The notes under the pieces were generated by a model. That model made no database searches. It was not told the origin of the DNA and saw nothing but the letters and a program-made list of their open reading frames with translations. A stretch of 64,000 nt of DNA from Vreelandella sp042466685 (GTDB lineage: Bacteria > Pseudomonadota > Gammaproteobacteria > Pseudomonadales > Halomonadaceae), in contig NZ_CP170448.1 in the NCBI RefSeq assembly GCF_042466685.1, positions 2,728,001 to 2,792,000 on the forward strand, in the 5' to 3' direction. The translations under genes were made by a program, and so were the position numbers. Below are positions 34,112-43,279 of this stretch, one piece after another (the stretch's first letter is position 1; each line of letters starts with the position of its first letter).

Positions 34112-35008
34112 ATGACAGCGGCAGCCAAGCAGCCCTCCGGGGCTGCTTCTTACCTCAGTCGATCGCCTGCGATGGCAGGGCCAGCCCAGCGTAAACGCCT
34201 GATCGTGCTGTTCACCCTACTGCCTGCGCTGGTCATTTTCTGCGCCTTTTGGTTACTGCCTTTTTCGCGTCTGATCATGATGGGTGCAGAGGCTGATCCA
34301 AGCAGCGGTATTAGTGCTTACCTGACCATACTTACCCATCGTCAGTACTTAATCAGTCTAGCAACCACCGTGGGTCTCTCGCTGGTAGTGTCACTGGTAG
34401 CGGTGGCCATTGCCGGTGTTGCCGGTTTTTTTCTCGCCCGGCAGCGTTTTTTTGGCAAGTCCATACTCGTGGCTATCCTCACCTTTCCGCTGGCCTTTCC
34501 AGGCGTAGTGGTGGGCTTTCTGGTCATTATGCTGGGCGGCCGCCAGGGTGCCCTGGCGCAAACCAGTCTATGGCTATTTGGCGAGCGCTGGATGTTCGCC
34601 TACTCGCTGGCCGGGCTCTTTATTGGCTACCTCTACTTCTCCATTCCTCGTGTGATCACCACGGTAATGGCCGCCTGTGACAACCTGGATCAAAGCCTTG
34701 AAGAAGCCGCCCGCTCGTTAGGGGCTAACACCTGGCAGGTCACCAAAGACGTTATCGTGCCCGGCATTGCGCCCGCACTGCTCTCAACCGGTGCCATCTG
34801 CTTTGCGACCAGCATGGGCGCCTTTGGAACGGCGTTTACCCTGGGCACGCGGCTAAGCATCCTGCCACTCAATATCTACGGCGAATTTACCAACTATGCT
34901 AACTTCGCCATGGCGGCTGCGCTTTCGGTGGTACTGGGTGTGATCACCTGGATGGCGTTAAGCCTTGCCCGCAGGCTGGCAGGCGGCAATCTGGGAGCTG
35001 CCGCATGA
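34112..35008 (+). CDS. ABC transporter permease 1
   Basis: 298 residues, six membrane helices, EAA loop LDQSLEEAARSLGANTWQVTKDVIVPGIAPAL split over the cytoplasmic loop. Follows the binding-protein gene by 2 nt and overlaps the second permease by 4 nt (ATGA), so translation is coupled. Confidence 0.9.
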   Translation: MTAAAKQPSGAASYLSRSPAMAGPAQRKRLIVLFTLLPALVIFCAFWLLPFSRLIMMGAEADPSSGISAYLTILTHRQYLISLATTVGLSLVVSLVAVAIAGVAGFFLARQRFFGKSILVAILTFPLAFPGVVVGFLVIMLGGRQGALAQTSLWLFGERWMFAYSLAGLFIGYLYFSIPRVITTVMAACDNLDQSLEEAARSLGANTWQVTKDVIVPGIAPALLSTGAICFATSMGAFGTAFTLGTRLSILPLNIYGEFTNYANFAMAAALSVVLGVITWMALSLARRLAGGNLGAAA

Positions 35009-35793
35009 AATCGCGCCTACGCTTTGTTCTGCAACTCAGTTTCACCCTGCTGGTGTGCTTATTTATGATCGTGCCCGTGGCCATGTCGGTGATGGCGGGA
35101 CTAACCGAGAATTACTTTGTCGGCCTTGAAAGCGGGCTGACCCTGCGCTGGGTCGATGAAGTGTGGCACCTCTACGCCGATACCATCTGGCTCTCCATTA
35201 AACTGGCGCTCGCCTGCCTACTGATCACTATTCTGATCGGCGTCCCCGCCGCCTACGGTCTACTGCGCAGCCGCCGCCGCTGGGCCAATGCTATTGAAGA
35301 GCTGCTGCTGTTACCAGTTGCTGTGCCTGGGCTGGCCACCGCACTTGCCCTACTACTTGCCTATGGCAGCTATCGGGAATTTCGCGGTAGTTGGCTGTTT
35401 ATTCTTGTCGGCCACGTGCTGTTTACCTTGCCCTTTATGGTGCGCGCGGTGCTCTCCGTGATGCAAACCGCCAAGCTTCCGCAACTTGAAGAAGCCGCCG
35501 CCAGCCTGGGCGCCAGCTTCCGGCAACGCTTTTTCGGGGTCATCATCCCCAATTGCATGAGCGGCATTCTGGCGGGCGCGCTGATGGTCATCACCTTATC
35601 CATTGGTGAATTCAACATCACCTGGATGCTGCATACCCCCTTGACCAAAACGCTGCCGGTTGGGCTAGCCGACAGCTACGCCTCGATGCGCCTTGAAGTG
35701 GGCTCGGCTTACACGCTGATATTTCTAGTGATGGTGGTGCCCTTGCTGGTGGCAATTCAGTGGGCAGGTCGACTCACCGAGCAGCGCCGCTAA
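35005..35793 (+). CDS. ABC transporter permease 2
   Basis: 262 residues, six helices, EAA loop LPQLEEAAASLGASFRQRFFGVIIPN within one segment, TM region typical of PotC/PhnU-like permeases. Pairs with permease 1. 23 nt before the ATPase gene. Confidence 0.9.
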   Translation: MKSRLRFVLQLSFTLLVCLFMIVPVAMSVMAGLTENYFVGLESGLTLRWVDEVWHLYADTIWLSIKLALACLLITILIGVPAAYGLLRSRRRWANAIEELLLLPVAVPGLATALALLLAYGSYREFRGSWLFILVGHVLFTLPFMVRAVLSVMQTAKLPQLEEAAASLGASFRQRFFGVIIPNCMSGILAGALMVITLSIGEFNITWMLHTPLTKTLPVGLADSYASMRLEVGSAYTLIFLVMVVPLLVAIQWAGRLTEQRR

Positions 35794-35816
35794 GTTCTAT
35801 TATTTGAGAATCCGTT

Positions 35817-36899
35817 ATGAGTTCATCTGTCAGCATTACCCTAAACCAATGCAGCCGCACCTTCGCTGGCGGCAACACGGCGCTACAGCCGCTGGATCTG
35901 CAGGTTCACCCCGGCGAAACTCTGGTACTGCTAGGCCCTTCCGGCTGCGGCAAAACCACCACTCTGCGTATTATCAGCGGTCTGGAAAGCCCCGACAAAG
36001 GTGGGCAAGTGCTGTTTGGCGAGCGCGATGTCACTGCCCTGCCGATTGAGAAGCGCGACGTGGGAATGGTGTTTCAAAACTATGCGCTTTTTCCCAACAT
36101 GAATGTCGCCGACAACATTGCCTACGGCCTTAAAATACAGCGTTTAACAAGGGGAGAAATTACCCAAAGACTTGACGAAGTCATGAACATGGTCGACTTG
36201 CAAGGCTTTGGCGATCGGCGTATCGACGCCCTCTCTGGCGGGCAAAAGCAGCGCGTCGCCCTCGCCCGCGCAATCGCCGTGCGCCCCAAGGTACTGCTGT
36301 TTGACGAGCCTTTGGCAGCTCTTGACGCCAAACTGCGCGACCGCTTGCGCATCGAGATTGGCCAGTTGCTGCGCGAGCTTGGCACCACCGCCGTGTACGT
36401 CACCCACGATCAAGACGAGGCAATGGCCCTGGGTGACCGCATTGCGGTAATGCAAGCCGGACGTATTGCCCAGTTAGGCACACCTCAAGAGATTTACCAC
36501 CATCCAGCCAATGCTTTTGTGGCCGATTTTATTGGCGCGGTTAACTGCCTGGACGTAATCGGCAGCCGAGAAGAGGGAAGGTTGATGGTACATGGCGGTG
36601 AGCTCTCTGCCTCTCACTTGCAGGGCGTACCCACCATCTACTGCAGGCCAGAAGATATTCAGGTAGTGCCGCTTGACCAAGCCGATGTAAGAGGCACGGT
36701 AGTGCAAAGCATTTTCCTGGGCCAAACCCAGCGCCTGATGGTCGATACTGGCGAAGCCTCACCACTCCAGATTGAGGCACCCTCCCGCCAGCGCTGGCCA
36801 AACGGTACCGCGATTGGTTTGGCACTCCCCTCCCGCATGCTTTTTCACCCAGACAAGCCCACTGCCCCTGTTAATGCCAAGGAGATGGCCAATGGCTGA
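35817..36899 (+). CDS. ABC transporter ATPase (PotA/UgpC-like)
   Basis: 360 residues. Walker A GPSGCGKTT, signature LSGGQKQR, Walker B LLFDEPLAALDAKLRDRLR, H-loop VTHDQDEAMALGDR and a C-terminal TOBE domain (YCRPEDIQVVPL). Class of importers for polyamines, iron, glycerol phosphates or phosphonates. Overlaps the start of the phosphodiesterase by 8 nt. Confidence 0.93.
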   Translation: MSSSVSITLNQCSRTFAGGNTALQPLDLQVHPGETLVLLGPSGCGKTTTLRIISGLESPDKGGQVLFGERDVTALPIEKRDVGMVFQNYALFPNMNVADNIAYGLKIQRLTRGEITQRLDEVMNMVDLQGFGDRRIDALSGGQKQRVALARAIAVRPKVLLFDEPLAALDAKLRDRLRIEIGQLLRELGTTAVYVTHDQDEAMALGDRIAVMQAGRIAQLGTPQEIYHHPANAFVADFIGAVNCLDVIGSREEGRLMVHGGELSASHLQGVPTIYCRPEDIQVVPLDQADVRGTVVQSIFLGQTQRLMVDTGEASPLQIEAPSRQRWPNGTAIGLALPSRMLFHPDKPTAPVNAKEMANG

Positions 36900-37758
36900 T
36901 CAAGGTTTAAACATTCAGCAAGCCCCTCACGCCCAGCAATGCCTTATCGCCCAGATTAGCGACCCGCATATCAAGGTGGGCGGAAAACTTTCTTACCGTC
37001 AGGTGGATACCGCCAATGCGCTGCGCCAAGCGATCAGCAAGCTCAATCAGCTAGCGCCGCGGCCCGACCTGGTGCTGATTAGCGGTGACCTGGTTGATTT
37101 TGGGCACCCCGACGAGTACGCCACCTTTAAGCAAATCCTGGCTGACCTGACGCTGCCTGTGTACTTGATCCCTGGCAATCACGATGACCGCCAGCACTTG
37201 CGCGCCGCCTTTCCGGAACACCGCTACCTGTTTCAACACAGCGACTACTTGCAGTGGGTGGTGGATGATTACCCGGTGCGCTTAGTGGGGCTCGACTCAT
37301 CGGTGCCGGACAGACCCCACGGGGAGCTATGTGATGAGAGCCTGCAGTGGCTGGATAAAACGCTGGCGGAGCAGCCCGATAAACCGACGCTAGTCTTGGT
37401 GCACCACCACCCTTTTGTGAGTGGCATCAGCCATATGGATCGCCAGCCGCTTATGCGACCAGAGGCGCTAGCCAACGTTATTGGCAAACATACCCAGGTC
37501 GAGCGCGTGCTCTGCGGGCATCTGCACCGCTCGATACAAACCCGCTTTGCCAACACTCTGGCGATCAGCTGTCCCGGGGTTTCCCACCAGGTCAGCCTGG
37601 ATCTCACCCCAGACGGCCCCGCCCACTTCCAGCTTGAGCCCCCTGGTTACCTGTTGCACCAGTGGTCGGCGGCTAATGGCGTGGTGACTCACCAAGGGTT
37701 TATAGACCCCTACCCCGGCCCTTTCCCGTTTTATGATGCCAGTGGGTTAATTGATTAA
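36892..37758 (+). CDS. Metallophosphodiesterase (GpdQ/CpdA-like)
   Basis: 288 residues with the calcineurin-like metal sites: IAQISDPHIK, ISGDLVDFG, PGNHDD, LVHHHPF and CGHLHRS. Homologues cleave cyclic nucleotides or glycerophosphodiesters. As the last gene of the importer operon it may hydrolyse the imported phosphodiester; this is an inference. Start ATG 36892 follows AAGGAG at 7 nt; the open frame from 36772 is out-of-family. Ends tail-to-tail with the ada-like gene (4-nt overlap). Confidence 0.9.
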   Translation: MADQGLNIQQAPHAQQCLIAQISDPHIKVGGKLSYRQVDTANALRQAISKLNQLAPRPDLVLISGDLVDFGHPDEYATFKQILADLTLPVYLIPGNHDDRQHLRAAFPEHRYLFQHSDYLQWVVDDYPVRLVGLDSSVPDRPHGELCDESLQWLDKTLAEQPDKPTLVLVHHHPFVSGISHMDRQPLMRPEALANVIGKHTQVERVLCGHLHRSIQTRFANTLAISCPGVSHQVSLDLTPDGPAHFQLEPPGYLLHQWSAANGVVTHQGFIDPYPGPFPFYDASGLID

Positions 37759-38612
37759 GATGCGGCCATGGGAGAGAGCGATTCGTTGTCAACCTTTGCC
37801 AACTCCCAGGCTTGCACCATCTGCTTTTTCTCTAACCCCCAGCGATAACCACCGAGGGCACCGCTTTGTTGAATCACCCGGTGGCAGGGAATCCATAGCG
37901 CGATGGGGTTAGCGCCCACCGCATTGCCCACCGCCCGCGACGACTTGGGGGTGCCCAATGCCTGTGCAATGTGCGAATAGCTGGCCAGTTGGCCTTCGGG
38001 AATGGTCAGCAGTGCCCGCCATACGGCGATTTGAAAGTTGGTGCCGGTCACATGCAGCGACAAAGCGGCAGAAGCATCGCCTGACCTGTTGAACAGCCCC
38101 GCCACTGCAAAGCGCGTGGCGTCAGGATCGTGATGAAGCGTGGAAAGTGGCCACTCTTTGGCAAGCCGTGCCAGTAACTCCTCAGAATTCGTCGCATCGA
38201 CAAAACCCATGCGGCAGATACCCCGGGGGGTTACCGCCACAAACATGCTACCTAGAGGCGTTTCATGAACCCCATAGGCGATCTCCACGCCTTCACCCTG
38301 TCGCTTATACTCCCCCGGCGTGACAGCCTCTAGCTGCACGAAGTGATCGTAAAGCCGTGAACCGCCGCTAAGCCCCAGCGTATGGGCAATATCCAGCAGT
38401 GAGGTCGATGCCTGAATCAGTTGCTTACTGCGCTCTAACGTCAGCGCTTGCAAAAAGCGTTTGGGGCTGATACCCGCGTAACGACAAAATAGCCGCTGGA
38501 AATGAAAGGCGCTTAAATGAACCTGCGCGGCCACCGTTTCCAGGTTGGGTTGCTCCGCTGCGTGGGCCACCATATAAGCCATAGTTTTTTCGATACGCGC
38601 ATAGTCGTTCAT
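37755..38612 (-). CDS. Ada-like regulator / methylated-DNA-protein cysteine methyltransferase
   Basis: 285 residues. N-terminal AraC helix-turn-helix (about 1-100) and C-terminal O6-alkylguanine-DNA alkyltransferase with the acceptor Cys in IPCHRVIQ. The N-terminal zinc Ada domain that repairs phosphotriesters is absent. Repairs O6-methylguanine and may regulate its own expression. Divergent from glutaminase with 155 nt between. Confidence 0.92.
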   Translation of the reverse strand: MNDYARIEKTMAYMVAHAAEQPNLETVAAQVHLSAFHFQRLFCRYAGISPKRFLQALTLERSKQLIQASTSLLDIAHTLGLSGGSRLYDHFVQLEAVTPGEYKRQGEGVEIAYGVHETPLGSMFVAVTPRGICRMGFVDATNSEELLARLAKEWPLSTLHHDPDATRFAVAGLFNRSGDASAALSLHVTGTNFQIAVWRALLTIPEGQLASYSHIAQALGTPKSSRAVGNAVGANPIALWIPCHRVIQQSGALGGYRWGLEKKQMVQAWELAKVDNESLSPMAAS

Positions 38613-38767
38613 TGTGTTGTCTCTGTGCCTTCGTACTTATTTAACCATCAGCCTAAGTGCTCACAAGCGAGTTGCCGACCCGAATCTTGCTAATGGCGAT
38701 AGCAGACAGCTCCAGACTTTTCCGCTAGGGTAATGCCCCGCCTCCACTGACGGTACACGATACGCCC

Positions 38768-39688
38768 ATGCAAGACTTGATCAATGACATTGCGGCCACC
38801 ATGGCGAATGCCGAACAGCGTGGCAAGGTCGCCGACTATATCCCCGAGCTTGGCCACATTGACCCGCAGCAGTTTGCCATTTCCCTGGCCACCGTGGATG
38901 GCAACGTGTACTCAGCAGGCTGTGCAACCACGCCCTTCTCCATCCAGAGTATCTCCAAGGTGTTTACGCTGACCATAGCACTGGGGCAAGTGGGTGATTC
39001 GCTGTGGCAGAAAGTGGGCCGCGAACCTTCGGGTGATCCGTTCAACTCCATCGTTCAGCTAGAGCATGAAAGCGGCAAGCCGCGTAACCCGTTTATCAAT
39101 GCCGGAGCCATTGCTGTAGTCGATGCCATCATGATGGGCCACGAACCCAAAGAGACCCTGGGCGAGATTCTCAGCTTTGTGCGCTATATCGCCGATGACG
39201 ACAGCATTTATTTCGACCACAAAGTGGCCGCCTCGGAGATGGCCCACCGCGACCGCAACGCCTCACTGGCACATTTCATGAAAGCCTTTGGGCATCTACG
39301 CCATGATGTCGATAAAGTGCTGGGCACCTATTTCCACCAGTGCGCCATTGCCATGAGCTGCGAGCAGCTTGCTCACGCCGGGCTTTTTTTGGCTTCCGAT
39401 GGCATCAATAAACCCAGCGGCATTCGTGTGGTAGCGCCCCAGCGGGCCCGCCGGATCAACTCATTAATGATGATGTGTGGGCACTACGATGCCTCGGGGG
39501 AGTTCGCCTTCCGGGTCGGACTCCCCGGCAAAAGCGGCGTGGGTGGCGGTATTCTGGCAATTGCGCCAGGCCATGGCGCTATTGCCGTTTGGTCGCCGGG
39601 GTTGGACGCCTACGGCAATAGTTTACTGGGTACCCAGGCGCTTGAAATGTTTGTGCAGCGCACCGGCTGGTCGGTGTTTGGGCATTAA
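38768..39688 (+). CDS. glsA: Glutaminase
   Basis: 306 residues, serine-dependent glutaminase fold: S-x-x-K in FSIQSISKVFTL, NPFINAGAIAV, YN/HFD region and GKSGVGGGILAIAPG. Converts glutamine to glutamate and ammonia. Standard length. Single gene with a weak ribosome-binding site. Confidence 0.94.
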   Translation: MQDLINDIAATMANAEQRGKVADYIPELGHIDPQQFAISLATVDGNVYSAGCATTPFSIQSISKVFTLTIALGQVGDSLWQKVGREPSGDPFNSIVQLEHESGKPRNPFINAGAIAVVDAIMMGHEPKETLGEILSFVRYIADDDSIYFDHKVAASEMAHRDRNASLAHFMKAFGHLRHDVDKVLGTYFHQCAIAMSCEQLAHAGLFLASDGINKPSGIRVVAPQRARRINSLMMMCGHYDASGEFAFRVGLPGKSGVGGGILAIAPGHGAIAVWSPGLDAYGNSLLGTQALEMFVQRTGWSVFGH

Positions 39689-39791
39689 AAGCGAAGATTG
39701 AAAGGCCGTAGCTTAAGTAGCCACATCAATTTTGTTCAATACCACCTGCGGTCTTCATTGCAAACTTCTTGCACTACCAAGGAGGATGACA

Positions 39792-40394
39792 ATGAGCGCT
39801 ACCCTACTGCTGCCAACACTTCTGCCCATGTCTGCATTTGCACTGGCCGCGTCCATTTCGCCAGGGCCGGTCAACATTGTTTGCTTGAGTAGCGGCACGC
39901 ATTACCCCATCGCTAGAGGGCTTATTTTTGTCACCGGCGCCACGTTGGGGTTTGTGGTGCTGTTTTTAGCCATCGGCATTGGGCTTTACTCACTGCTGAG
40001 TGTGGCGCCGCTGTTGGAAGCGCTTTTACGCTGGGCAGGCATTGTTTTTTTAATCTACCTTAGCTATCAACTGTTTCAGCACGATGGTCGGGTGCAGGAA
40101 CGAGGTGCCGATAACGCGCCGGGGTTTTGGACAGGCGCTATGATGCAGTGGCTTAACCCCAAAGCATGGCTGGCGTCTGCCGCTGGCATTGGCGCTTACA
40201 CCAGCGGTAACGAGCCTTACCTGCTATGGCTATTCGCCGCCCTCTATCTGCCTATTTGCTGGCTATCGCTCTCCGCTTGGGTCGTGGCAGGCGCTTTTCT
40301 CAAACGCTATGTTCATCGCCCCATCATCCTGCTAACGATTAACCGCCTATTGGCTATTTGCCTGGCCGCTAGCGCACTGTTTCTGTTGTTTTAA
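39792..40394 (+). CDS. LysE-family transporter
   Basis: 200 residues, six helices, N-terminal SISPGPVNIVCLSSG signature of the LysE/RhtB family. GGAGG 6 nt before ATG 39792 fixes the start. It is convergent with an AraC regulator 27 nt away that may control it, a common pairing for amino-acid exporters. Confidence 0.85.
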   Translation: MSATLLLPTLLPMSAFALAASISPGPVNIVCLSSGTHYPIARGLIFVTGATLGFVVLFLAIGIGLYSLLSVAPLLEALLRWAGIVFLIYLSYQLFQHDGRVQERGADNAPGFWTGAMMQWLNPKAWLASAAGIGAYTSGNEPYLLWLFAALYLPICWLSLSAWVVAGAFLKRYVHRPIILLTINRLLAICLAASALFLLF

Positions 40395-40421
40395 GTGCGC
40401 TTGTTGTTTTGAGTACGTGTG

Positions 40422-41312
40422 TTATTTGAGGAGCGGGTAGCGATACTGGTTGGGTGTTGCGGCCACCAGCCGCTTAAACGTTCGCTGAAAGTGGGGCTGG
40501 TCATTAAAGCCAGCGCTCAAAGCTGCCTCAACAATCGGCTGCCCTTGCTTTAGCGCCTGCTGGCCCCGCTGGATGCGCTGGTTAATCAGGTAAGCATGGG
40601 GCGTTAGCCCGAAATGCTGTTTGAAGGCGCGAATCAGATGCCCAGCGCTATAGCCCGAAAGCTCACATAAGCGTTCAAGTGAGATATCCGCGGCACAATT
40701 AGCACGCAAATAGGCCGCAACGTGATCTAGCACACTGGGCGCCGAGGGCAATGCCGCGGGGGGCTCTTGAGCAAGCACTTGCATCATGGTAGACAAGTAC
40801 TCAAGTAGCGCCGTCTGCTTATCGTCAATACTGCATTGTTCATCCAGCAAGCAAGCCGCCATATTGCAGTAACCGGCATAAAGCGCTGGTTGAGTTACAA
40901 CGGCGGTGGCAATGTCTTGCCAGTTAGGCGCATCCAGCAGGCCCAATTGATAGCGCAACTCACTCAGCCACGCGGTATCGACGTAGAGCATTAGGTACGC
41001 CCAGGGCTGATTCTCTATGGGGTTACAGGCATGCACCCAGTGGGGGTTCATCATAACAATGTCACCCGCACTAATCTGATACGTCGCGTCACGATAGCCA
41101 AAGGTGCTTCGACCCGAGGTCACAGCTCCTAGCGACCAATGTGTATGGCTGTGCGGTGCATAGCAGACCTGTCGCGCATCACTAATCTTGCGCAGTTCCA
41201 CATAGGGCATGCTCATATCTCGCCAGAAGATAGGTGACGACCCCGTACTTGAAGACAGTGCATTTGAAGACAGTGCACTTGAAGAGTCTGTAAGTGGTGG
41301 ATATACACTCAT
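40422..41312 (-). CDS. AraC-family regulator with cupin-type sensor domain
   Basis: 296 residues. Cupin/AraC-ligand domain (about 35-165; HSHTHWSLGAVTSG) and two C-terminal helix-turn-helix units (LERLCELSGYSAGHLIRAFKQHFG). The first 30 residues come partly from a 15-nt tandem repeat (41248-41286, SSNAL/SSSAL) and may be a late extension; ATG 41216 could be the original start. Probably regulates the neighbouring exporter. Confidence 0.85.
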   Translation of the reverse strand: MSVYPPLTDSSSALSSNALSSSTGSSPIFWRDMSMPYVELRKISDARQVCYAPHSHTHWSLGAVTSGRSTFGYRDATYQISAGDIVMMNPHWVHACNPIENQPWAYLMLYVDTAWLSELRYQLGLLDAPNWQDIATAVVTQPALYAGYCNMAACLLDEQCSIDDKQTALLEYLSTMMQVLAQEPPAALPSAPSVLDHVAAYLRANCAADISLERLCELSGYSAGHLIRAFKQHFGLTPHAYLINQRIQRGQQALKQGQPIVEAALSAGFNDQPHFQRTFKRLVAATPNQYRYPLLK

Positions 41313-41472
41313 GCTCTGCCCTCAGTATTAACGTAGTGAAAACGGCAATTAGCCCTGTTACTTGGCTTAGCCTGGACAATAGCACAGCACAAGCTCAGTA
41401 TGGGCCGCTGATAAGCACTATATGAACTAGATTGCATAGGATATGCAACGCCAAATACGTCAGGAGGACACC

Positions 41473-42291
41473 ATGGCCGACAGTATGAAAAACCCCGATC
41501 ACCGTGATGCGATTACCCTTTTCGCCCGCATGGGTTACGCCTCTCGCGGTATTGTGTATGTATTAGTGGGGGGCCTTGCTGCGCTGGCTGCCTTCGGGCA
41601 AGGCGGCCAGACAGAAGGTAGCCGGGGCGCTTTAGAGCGCGTACTCACCGCCCCCTTTGGTAACGTGCTGCTTGGCCTCATAGCCGTTGGCTTGGTGGGT
41701 TATGCCATGTGGCGGACTATCCAAGCGGTCAAAGACACTGACCATCATGGCAATGACGCCAAAGGCTTGGCAATTCGTACGGGCTTATTGGCGAGCGCCA
41801 TTACCCACACGCTGTTGGCATTTTTTGCCGCAACGCTCATCTTTCAATTTGCGGGCTCTTCTGGTGATTCCGGTGGCGGTTCCCAAGGTGTGGCGGGGTG
41901 GCTGATGCAGCAGCCTTTCGGGCGCTGGCTGGTAGGCGGGGTTGGCCTCATCATGATTGGCGTAGGCATTGCCCATGCGCTTAAAGGCTACAAAGCCAAA
42001 TTTGACAAACACTTCGCTATGCCATCACAAACGCAACAATGGGCCTATCCTATCTGCCGTTTCGGCTTAGTGATTCGTGGTCTGGTATTTGTGCTTGTGG
42101 GTAGCTTTTTCATCATCGCCGCTTATCAAATCAATCCCAATGAAGCAGGCGGAATGGGAGAAGTGTTTAGCACCCTGCGGAGCCAGCCCTTCGGTCAGTG
42201 GTTGCTTGCGTTTGTTGCTTTAGGGCTATTCGCATTCGGTCTCTATAGTGTGCTAGCGGCTATTTACCGCCGCATTAATCCCGAGATGTAA
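41473..42291 (+). CDS. DUF1206 membrane protein
   Basis: 272 residues made of three repeats of a two-helix unit (GYASRGIVYVLVGGLAALAAF; GLVIRGLVFVLVGSFFIIAAY), the signature of DUF1206. Function unknown; such proteins occur in many bacteria as small membrane proteins. AGGAGGACACC sets the start. Eight nt before the YqaA/DedA-like gene. Confidence 0.85.
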   Translation: MADSMKNPDHRDAITLFARMGYASRGIVYVLVGGLAALAAFGQGGQTEGSRGALERVLTAPFGNVLLGLIAVGLVGYAMWRTIQAVKDTDHHGNDAKGLAIRTGLLASAITHTLLAFFAATLIFQFAGSSGDSGGGSQGVAGWLMQQPFGRWLVGGVGLIMIGVGIAHALKGYKAKFDKHFAMPSQTQQWAYPICRFGLVIRGLVFVLVGSFFIIAAYQINPNEAGGMGEVFSTLRSQPFGQWLLAFVALGLFAFGLYSVLAAIYRRINPEM

Positions 42292-42299
42292 TCCCCATC

Positions 42300-42902
42300 A
42301 TGGCCCTAACATCAAAGCGAACTAAACAGTGGTTCGAGCGCATTAACGGCTCCAAGAACATGCTGTGGCTACTCGGAACTCTCTCTTTTCTGGAGACCAT
42401 TGTTCTGCCCATTCCCATCGAGCTGGTATTGATACCGCTAATGGCCGTTAACAAGCAGCGTATCTGGGCAATTGCCACGGCCACCACGCTGGGCTGCTTA
42501 GTGGCGTCACTCATCGGCTATGGCGTGGGCATGGTGCTTTACCAATCCGTTGGCACCTGGTTTATCGAATTTATGGGTATGGAGCAGAGCTATCAGGCAT
42601 TCCAGAGCTTCTTCGACCAGTACGGTTTTGCTGCGATTCTGGCCATAGGCATATTGCCTATCCCTTTTCAGGTGGCGATGATTACTGCCGGGCTGTCTGG
42701 CTACCCCATACTGCTTTTCGCCCTGGCGGCGCTCATCGCCCGCGGCTTACGCTATTTCGGTCTGGCTTGGCTGGTTCACCGCTTTGGTCATGACGTGCTG
42801 GTGTTGTGGAAACGCCATGCATTGGTAACCAGTTTGGTAGCAGGGGTCGCTGTACTGGCGGTAGCACTGGGGCTGCAGGCACTGGCAGGGCTGTTAGTGT
42901 AA
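42300..42902 (+). CDS. YqaA/DedA-family membrane protein
   Basis: 200 residues with the SNARE-associated (DedA) pattern: E-x3-PIPIELVLIPLM at the N-terminus, G-x-GMVLYQSVGTWF, and ILAIGILPIPFQVAMITAG. DedA-family proteins handle undecaprenyl phosphate or lipid flipping. Probably co-transcribed with the DUF1206 gene. Confidence 0.85.
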   Translation: MALTSKRTKQWFERINGSKNMLWLLGTLSFLETIVLPIPIELVLIPLMAVNKQRIWAIATATTLGCLVASLIGYGVGMVLYQSVGTWFIEFMGMEQSYQAFQSFFDQYGFAAILAIGILPIPFQVAMITAGLSGYPILLFALAALIARGLRYFGLAWLVHRFGHDVLVLWKRHALVTSLVAGVAVLAVALGLQALAGLLV

Positions 42903-42926
42903 GCAACTGCACCGGGAACTCATTGC

Positions 42927-43244
42927 TTAAATAGCGTAATCCCTCTCGACCTTGGCAATACGCGTTTTGAAGTGCTGGTACCACTGTTGGTGGCCCAACC
43001 GCTGCGCCTCTTGATGCTCAGCATGGGCTTTCCAGGCTTTAATAGATGCCAAATCTGCCCAGTAGGAAACCGTCACCCCCACTTCATTCCTGGCGGACTC
43101 CACGCCCAAAAAACCCGGCTGCTGGGCTGCAAGCTCAACCATTTTTGCCGCCATCTCGTCATAGCCATCATCGACCTCTGTGCGCAGAGAGGTAAAAATA
43201 ACCGCGTAGTAAGGGGGTTCGGGGGTGTCGGCAATCAGCGGCAT
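42927..43244 (-). CDS. Antibiotic biosynthesis monooxygenase (ABM) domain protein
   Basis: 105 residues with the ABM fold pattern (YYAVIFTSLRTEVDDGYDEM; QPGFLGVESARNEVGVTVSYWADLASIKAW), a dimeric ferredoxin-like barrel found in small cofactor-free oxygenases and heme-degrading enzymes. No heme ligand is obvious. Just downstream of the slipin gene. Confidence 0.85.
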   Translation of the reverse strand: MPLIADTPEPPYYAVIFTSLRTEVDDGYDEMAAKMVELAAQQPGFLGVESARNEVGVTVSYWADLASIKAWKAHAEHQEAQRLGHQQWYQHFKTRIAKVERDYAI

Positions 43245-43279
43245 TGGTTATCCAGGTTGGTTAAAAGCTTTCGCCAGTG

